From Calonectria ilicicola (taxonomy: Eukaryota > Ascomycota > Sordariomycetes > Hypocreales > Nectriaceae): DNA of 64,000 nucleotides. The notes under the pieces were generated by a model that saw nothing but the letters and a program-made list of their open reading frames with translations, was not told the DNA's origin and did no database searches. The stretch spans positions 434,001 to 498,000 of the forward strand of contig CP085829.1 of the NCBI GenBank assembly GCA_020809705.1, in the 5' to 3' direction. This document shows positions 58,065 through 64,000 of the stretch, in pieces. Positions within the stretch are counted from its first letter, which is position 1. The number at the start of each line of letters is the position of its first letter. A program made the translations under genes and the position numbers.

Positions 58065-59517
58065 GGTAGGTATGAATTGAGATGAGCCTGAGTGTTTACG
58101 GGCAGCTAGTAGAGTACCGATCGTTGAGGTGTAGATGAGATGGGTTGTAGAGTGACTTGGGCGTAACAAGATGGCCCAAAGGCAAAGAGTAAGATAAAGT
58201 CTAATAAATAGAATACAAACCCCTATTCTGATCACAATCCTCTCGATTATCCTGGTCATAATCTTCCCCGCGTATGCCAAGAGCTTCATCGGCATACAAT
58301 CATGACGGCAACTAACATCCCCGCATCAAGCACCCCGCATCCCCCCGCGTTTGGATCTAAGAATGACGAATACAGGTTCCGTTTACAGCGGGCGAGCATA
58401 TCGAGACGGGTTGCTATCAAGGTAGGAGGAGCGGTTTGCCGCACCGAATCCCACCAACTTCTATTCCTCGCACGTGTAAAGGGCTACGGGAAAGCGGAAG
58501 TGACAACTTGTACGACAATGTGTGACGGTCATTTCCTCCTATGGAAGGAGTTGAAGCGGAGATGGCGCGGATAGGATGGGGCGTGCCACCCAAAAAGATC
58601 AGTCAACAACCAACATCACATGCGGCTTCTCCGGGTCATCTCCAGAAAGTGCATCACGCCTGATACTACAACTATGTAAGGCAACGCATCTGTCCCTTGG
58701 ATTTGTCAGCGGACTGCCAACCTCGTGACGTTTCATTGTGGTCGAAGCTGACAAGTCGCTTGTAATTATGCGTTCCAGGCAACATCCCATGTTTGGAGAT
58801 GAATGAAGTTTCCAATAGAGCGAACCACGCTGTATCCTCTTCCCAAAGGGGCAGATGGCATCATAGTTGACAACACCTTCACACAGCAAACTTTCTGTGG
58901 TCCCTTGTCCGAGCCTAAGACCGAACCAACGGTAGCTAGACGGCAGCAGATCAAAGTGTACCATCACCACCTCCCCCCCCGCACTCCGCCGGGAGGACAA
59001 AATTTCGGTTAATTTAGCATGTATTTAAATCGATTACGCAGGTTGACGGCTAGAACAAGGAGACCGCTTCACTAGGATCGTTCGAAGACAACAGCATAGG
59101 GGACTCAGGCATTCAACAGTTAGATTGTAAAACACAATAACGAATAAAGGGTCCTTTTCATCTTCGAAACTTAATTTTCCGACACCAAGACCACCCAACA
59201 GCTTTCGAGCGGTACGTGACGCTTGCGTCGCAGCCCCACTGCTAATTGATGGTAATCGGACAACACGTACAGAAATATAAAGTTGCAGATCGAGTAAAAC
59301 ACTTCCCCCAAATTTTTTCATTCTTCATTTAATTATACTAGCATTACTTTATGTGGTTATTTTCAGTTGATTTTCATGTCCCAAAAGAGTGCGCCCCAGT
59401 AGAAACCCATATCTTGTACCCCATGCCCTCCAACGCGGCCTGGCCTGCTAAACAGGCAAACCCGCCCAGCATTCCATAAAATGCCATCAGTTCAGAATCT
59501 GACCGGAACTATTTCCA
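58065..59517. other. Intergenic region, aldolase promoter and transporter 3' side
   Basis: A GC-rich part at 58310-58580 includes GCGGTTTGCCGC at 58431-58442, identical to a site at 47085-47096. A C-run and CCGCACTCCGCC lie near 58973-58990. No coding sequence is recognised. Confidence 0.5.
58431..58442. promoter_or_regulatory. Inverted repeat GCGG-TTTG-CCGC
   Basis: Exact copy of the inner 12 bases of the inverted repeat at 47083-47098. Located about 370 bases upstream of the aldolase ATG. Confidence 0.3.
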
Positions 59518-61051
59518 TTAAGAAAGAGGTGGAAGTCTCTTCAATACAATGCACAACACCAAGCACAGAACCAGACAAGCCAAAATGATCGGCTGCAAGG
59601 ACTGGACACCTTTGGCGTTTGCAATGGCACCAACCATGAATGGAACCACGCATGCACCTGATGCACCAATTGCTGCACATATTCCGATCGCAACGGTCCG
59701 TAGAGATTTTGGCAGTAGCTTTGACATGCACATGATGGCACATGGGAACAGCGGGCCAAGAAAGAAACCTAGAGTCACCAAATGATTAGCATGTTACGCG
59801 TCTCCGTAGATGGATGCCATACCTAGAAATGCGGCACAAACAGCAGAGACAATAAAATGCGGAATCAACCAAAACATCAGCTGCAATGCCATAGCGCAAA
59901 TGATGTAACAGAGAGCCGCAGTCGCCTCTGACTTGAACACTCGGTTCGTGACAAAGCTCAGGCAAATGCGGCCCACAGTAATGCCGGCCCAAAATCCACT
60001 CGATACAATTCCAGAGTCGAATTCTGATGCATGCCTAATGTCCACGAGAAATGTGACCAGCCAGCCTCCGAGGGATACTTCGGATCCAACATAGCTCAAG
60101 AGGAAGAGACTGGACACGATGACGACTTTGTGCTTGAGGCACTCCATGGTCAAGCGACCTCCGCTCTTGTTGGATATCTTTTGCTGCTCGACCGGCAGAG
60201 CATCGCCAGCCTCCACCGTGGCAGGCGTCGCGATCTGTGCTCCCTGGTTTGAAGTCACCAGTTCATACATGGACAAGTACATCTGCGCATTGTGATTTCG
60301 AAACGCCCAAGTTGACAAAATAAGGTCAAAGGCAACAATTCCCAAAAAGACGTAGTAAATCATGTACCAATGCCAACCGCTCTTCAAGACAAAACTCACA
60401 ATCAGCGGCAAAATTGTCGCGCCCAATCCGAAGAACCCATGGAGAAATCCCAGGTATTCGTTGGCGTTGTCAAGGCCACTGATGAAGGAGTTCCATGATG
60501 CATTTTTGGCACCTTCTCCTAAGCCGACGAAAATGTAGCCGATGACGAGGGCGAAGAACGGAGGGTGCAGACAAGCGATGATGTATGCAATTATCTGAGA
60601 AGTGCCGGCGATGATGGCAATTCCTCGTCGACCGAAGCAGGCGTGAAGGCTGTGGTTCAGCAAAGTGCTGACGACAAATCCAGCGACAGGCGAGATGAAA
60701 AGCAGCGAAACGGATAAATGGGAAACGTGGTAGTATTCTTCAAGCTATCGCCAGGTTAGTTGTGAATTCATCGCTCCCAAGCATTGTTGAGTTTTCACCT
60801 GAGTCAGTAGCACCTAGATTCCATGTCAGTATAGCGTGATGTATTCAAGACACGAGTTGACTTACTCCGTAAGAGCTGTTGCTCATACCCAGAAACAAGA
60901 AAGAAACATAGGTCGAAATTATCCTGGAAATGTTGGCTTTCGGGTTTGTCCATTCCTCCTTTTGGCCATCGACAGCCTCATTTGGTGTTTCGGTTGCCGG
61001 CTGTAACTCGACCGTGGTCGACACCGCCGGTCGCTTCGTGAAACAAAGCAT
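59518..61051 (-). CDS. MFS transporter, fucose-permease-like
   Basis: Membrane transporter of 457 residues resembling the FucP-like fungal MFS group (including yeast Bsc6-type proteins). Four coding exons: 61051-60866, 60813-60799, 60744-59823 and 59768-59518. Exon 2 is only 15 bases and encodes VLLTQ; without it helix 1 (SYGVLLTQLEEYYHVSHLSV) is interrupted. About twelve hydrophobic helices follow, with a long loop of roughly 60 residues in the middle (NQGAQIATPATVEAGD and on). VGLGEGAKNASWNSFISG and LGFLHGFFGLGATILP are characteristic segments of helices 4 and 5. Bacterial FucP imports L-fucose; the fungal relatives are mostly uncharacterised and may carry hexoses or deoxy sugars. It precedes the deoxyribose-phosphate aldolase on the same strand. 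Confidence 0.85.
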
Positions 61052-61657
61052 GGCGGAAACAAAGAAAGTTATTCTTGGCAACAAGGACAAAGAACTCGGA
61101 TGGGTTGCCAACGCCAAAGAAGCGTCAACTGGGGGACTCCAATTCTTGGCTTTTGGCAAGGTATTCCAGGGAAAGTTGACAAACTCGCCCGGGAATTTTC
61201 GATCAGGGATGCGTAATTTTTTTTTTTTTACCCTGGCATGATGCGATGTCGGATGTGGATACAATCCACCGCCAATGTCAGTTTATCACCATTGACTTTT
61301 GGTGGCAGTCGATGGAGTGTTAGCGTGGCGGATAGGCGGACAAGGGATGGCGGACCGAAGTGCCGCGGGAATAAGCATAACACTCCACCATATCCATGAT
61401 GCTACCCTAGGCTTAGGGATGCATGCAGACTTCTAGAGGCGGTCAAGCCTTATCAACAAACAATTGATGATGCAAAGGTTTCTTTTTGGAGGGGATAAGT
61501 ATCTAATTGCTAGAGCAGAATAATTTTATTCCGGAACTGTGCCTGGTTACCCCCAAGATCACCCGACTTGTATTTGTACAAGCACACAACATATTTTCAT
61601 AGTAGCACATCAAAATCCAAAATTAAGCATTTTATACATCTGAACTATCTCCCTCTT
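61052..61657. other. Promoter region of the fucose-permease-like gene
   Basis: A T-tract at about 61220. CGG-N5-CGG at 61329-61339 and further CGG/CCG triplets to 61370, roughly 280-320 bases before the transporter ATG. No gene is supported. Confidence 0.5.
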
Positions 61658-63263
61658 TTATGATTTACCTCCCATAATTTTAAGAACAATATTCTTGGGG
61701 ATATCTGCGTTGCAATTTTGCCGTCTCTGAGCAATGCCCTCTTGACTTTGGCGGAAACGGCAAAGAATATCCTCCATCCCCACGGATTGACCATCTTTAT
61801 CAATTGGCAGGAGCTTACCATCTCTTTTTCGGATGTGACCGTCAATTATGACCGTTTCAATATCTTTGGATTCGCTAAAAGCCAGAATGGCAGTGACGGG
61901 ATCCGAGGGATTGGCTGTGCCAAAGCTCATCGACTGACGACCGAAAATGAGAATATCTGCCAATTTTCCTTCCTTGATTGATCCAATTGAATCACCTAGT
62001 CCAACAGCACGAGCACCTTGGATTGTCGCCTTGTTAAACATCATTTCTGAAGTCTCGTCGAATTTGAGCACAGGCCTGTGTTCATCCCTGGCAGCTAGCG
62101 TTTGCTCTAATCGGGCCATCATCAATCCGTTTCTCCCTGCTTGCATCAGCGAAGAAGAGTTTAAGAATTGGCAATCAGCTCCTAATGTGGTCAGCGCATC
62201 TGGCTTGAATAACATTGGCCAGCCCATGCATCCTTGCGCCTCAGTGGAGGGCGTGCAAGCAAGAGCCACGTTGGCCTCTGCCAGCAGGACCAAGTCTTTA
62301 GAAGTTAGGTCATTTCCATGCGAAAGGACAAGAGAATAGTCCTTGTCTTTGGATGGAAGGAGGCCATACTCTTTCAGAAGCTGAGGAAGTGTTGGGCCGG
62401 CTGTGGTCTAATTAGTCTCATGATCCAAGCCGGCATAACTTTTACTCACGCAAATTTGGGCAGTGGGATGTTATGACTTTAACACCAGCTGCGACTGCTT
62501 GCTCGTATAGTTCGACGACAAACGGACGAGGCAGGACATATCCATCAAAAGCCAGACCGATATTCACCCGTCCCTCGCCGTGAGGGTTGGATTTCGCCAG
62601 TTCACCCAAATGCTGGATAAACTCATCGGGGATTGGGTTGCGGAAGGGAACAAACTCTTCCTTGTTCCACTTCTCGGCTCGGAGGAATGGGGGCCCGTAT
62701 CCAAAGATGCCGCGAATACCGGAATCGGAAAATGCAGCAACGGCTTTGTCGGCTTTGCAAGGTGTTAGCTGATGCGTTGCAGAAGTGTGCATCTAATTTT
62801 CTTACCATGTTGCCTGGTGTAACAACCATGGCCATGATCAAGCACGTATGTGGTACCTGCCTCAATTGCCTCCAGACAACCAGTGAGCTGGCCCCAATAT
62901 GTGTCCTCTGGAGCATAGTTGTACGACTGTAGTAAATCTGCTATAACATCAATAACGGGATGGGTGAGGGGGAGTGCATCACGGCAACTGACCGTTGCCA
63001 AAATAACCCAGCCAACAGTTGTCGGTGCCGTAGCCCTTGAGCTGGGTCTGCCACATGTGGTGATGGGTATCGACAAACCCAGGGCTCACGACTTTGCCGG
63101 TGCAGTCAATGACTTCCGTGCCCGGAGGAGCCGAGATATTGTGGCTAATTTTTGCAATGACATTATCGGTGATGAGAAGGTCAGTGTTTTGCAGAGGTTG
63201 GGCACGGTCGGCGTCGTCGTGAATGATGACGGTGCCGTTCTTTAGTAAAATGCTGGTGACCAT
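61658..63263 (-). CDS. Amidohydrolase, ATZ/TRZ-type deaminase or chlorohydrolase family
   Basis: Metal-dependent hydrolase of 483 residues in four exons (63263-62993, 62940-62806, 62752-62450, 62400-61658). The first metal-binding motif is DTHHHMW (HxH) at about residue 65. A His in VITSHCPNL, another in VLSHGNDL and the Asp in LGADCQF complete the amidohydrolase ligand set. The C-terminal strand part GDSIGSIKEGKLADILIFG, placing the substrate channel over the small beta-sandwich, is typical of cytosine deaminase, guanine deaminase and atrazine chlorohydrolase relatives. The donor of the third intron is shared by two possible acceptors; only the one at 62401-62402 keeps frame. The substrate is unknown, probably an N-heterocycle. 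It need not belong to the sugar genes. Confidence 0.87.
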
Positions 63264-64000
63264 GTTGAAGTCGTCTAGTCCAGGGAGGAATAATGCTGCT
63301 TTAGGCAGGACAATCAAATCTCATCGCTGTTGCTGACTGAATGAAGATAGATATATAATGTTAGTCATTCATCGTGAGAGCCGCCGTGGCTGCTCCGGTG
63401 GTGGGGCCGAATCTTGAGCTTGAGCTTGACCTGCGATTGGTCTCGTGTGTGACGGATCTTCGCCCAAAATGTCGGACAGTCGGCGGATAATTCCACCGGC
63501 CTACAGCCTCGCTCTTCGGTGTAGCATCCAGCACCGACTTTTTTCGCTGGCATGTGGACCGGTTTATGCCGTTGGGCTCTGTTTGGCGTTTTCTATTGGC
63601 TCAAAGCCCACGGTAAACTCCTGGTTAAGCTATCCACAACAAGAAAGGCAATGCTTGTCAACCTCCACCTCCCGCACTCGTGACGCAAAGCCGACATGCG
63701 CACGCTCCACATCCCAATTTACCTCACGGAATGTGGGGTAATTTGGTGTCTAGAACACCACCACAGCCTCTTTTAGCGATACATCTTTCTACTTAAGCTG
63801 AAAGATAGTAGAGGTCACACTTTTTATTATAGGTTCTGAATCTTTTTATAGCTGGAAAAAGCATAAGATGACTAACAACCAGTCACACAAAGACTTATCA
63901 ACAACATGTCGACTTTAATCTCTCCTGGTCTGTGCAACCCTCAATCCCCACAGCGGTCGCAACTGAATGAGCTTTTACCATATCCAACGATACATACACC
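63264..64000. other. Right end of window, amidohydrolase promoter
   Basis: CGG-N5-CGG at 63473-63483 lies about 210 bases upstream of the amidohydrolase ATG, in a GC-richer stretch to 63560. AT-rich from 63740 to the end. No gene seen; a gene may begin beyond the window. Confidence 0.45.

Noticed and set aside
21203..58502. Shared 12-mer CACTTCCGCTTT (21203 plus strand, 58491-58502 minus strand) as a motif
   Set aside because: Hundreds of shared 12-mers are expected by chance in 64 kb on two strands, and this one has no symmetry to support it.
1..64000. CRISPR arrays, bacterial operons, ribosome-binding sites, riboswitches
   Set aside because: The window is eukaryotic nuclear DNA with spliced genes; none of these structures was seen.

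Overview
The window is nuclear DNA of a filamentous ascomycete. The evidence is short introns (about 50-60 bases) with GTAAGT-type donors and CTAAC/CTGAC branch sites, fungal-only families (Zn2Cys6 regulator, HeLo/NACHT, CE16 esterase, tannase-type feruloyl esterase, kexin) and wide intergenic spaces without operons. The gene content fits a soil- or plant-associated Sordariomycete, perhaps Hypocreales; the genus cannot be read from the sequence. Exon joins below were worked out by hand, and in each gene called intact the exon lengths add up to an open frame.

Left part (1-18.9 kb): accessory and decaying DNA with some secreted or membrane enzymes. It holds a HeLo-NACHT relic (1.7-2.5 kb), a five-exon FAD monooxygenase with a C-terminal membrane region (3.3-6.0 kb), a secreted CE16 acetylesterase (7.8-8.9 kb), a TPR fragment (11.1-12.1 kb), a secreted feruloyl esterase (12.8-14.4 kb), a membrane-protein gene broken by an early stop codon (15.3-16.5 kb) and a small secreted Gly/Val-rich protein with a Kex2-type site (18.6 kb).

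Middle and right part (19.5-63.3 kb): most intact genes belong to carbohydrate or polyol metabolism. They are a transaldolase, a divergent Zn2Cys6 regulator, an SDR (with a dead SDR beside it), a 13-exon zinc polyol dehydrogenase, a sugar transporter, a DHA2 drug-type transporter, dihydroxyacetone kinase facing a small P-loop sugar/nucleoside-type kinase, a second SDR, an aldo-keto reductase divergent from a second sugar transporter, a second aldo-keto reductase, a kexin-like protease lacking a membrane anchor, a 2-oxoglutarate dioxygenase, deoxyribose-phosphate aldolase, a fucose-permease-like transporter and an amidohydrolase.

Together the oxidoreductases, two kinases, two aldolase-type enzymes, three sugar-type transporters and a local regulator could form a catabolic gene cluster for an unusual sugar or polyol that yields triose phosphates and pentose-phosphate intermediates. 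This is inference from family membership and proximity. Many intergenic regions carry a short GC-rich islet with paired CGG/CCG triplets, often five bases apart, in otherwise AT-leaning DNA. These are possible zinc-cluster or Cre1 sites, but raw counts are near chance. A 4.5 kb gene-free stretch (33.2-37.7 kb) may contain a decayed LTR element. No tRNA, rRNA, CRISPR array or intact transposon was found.
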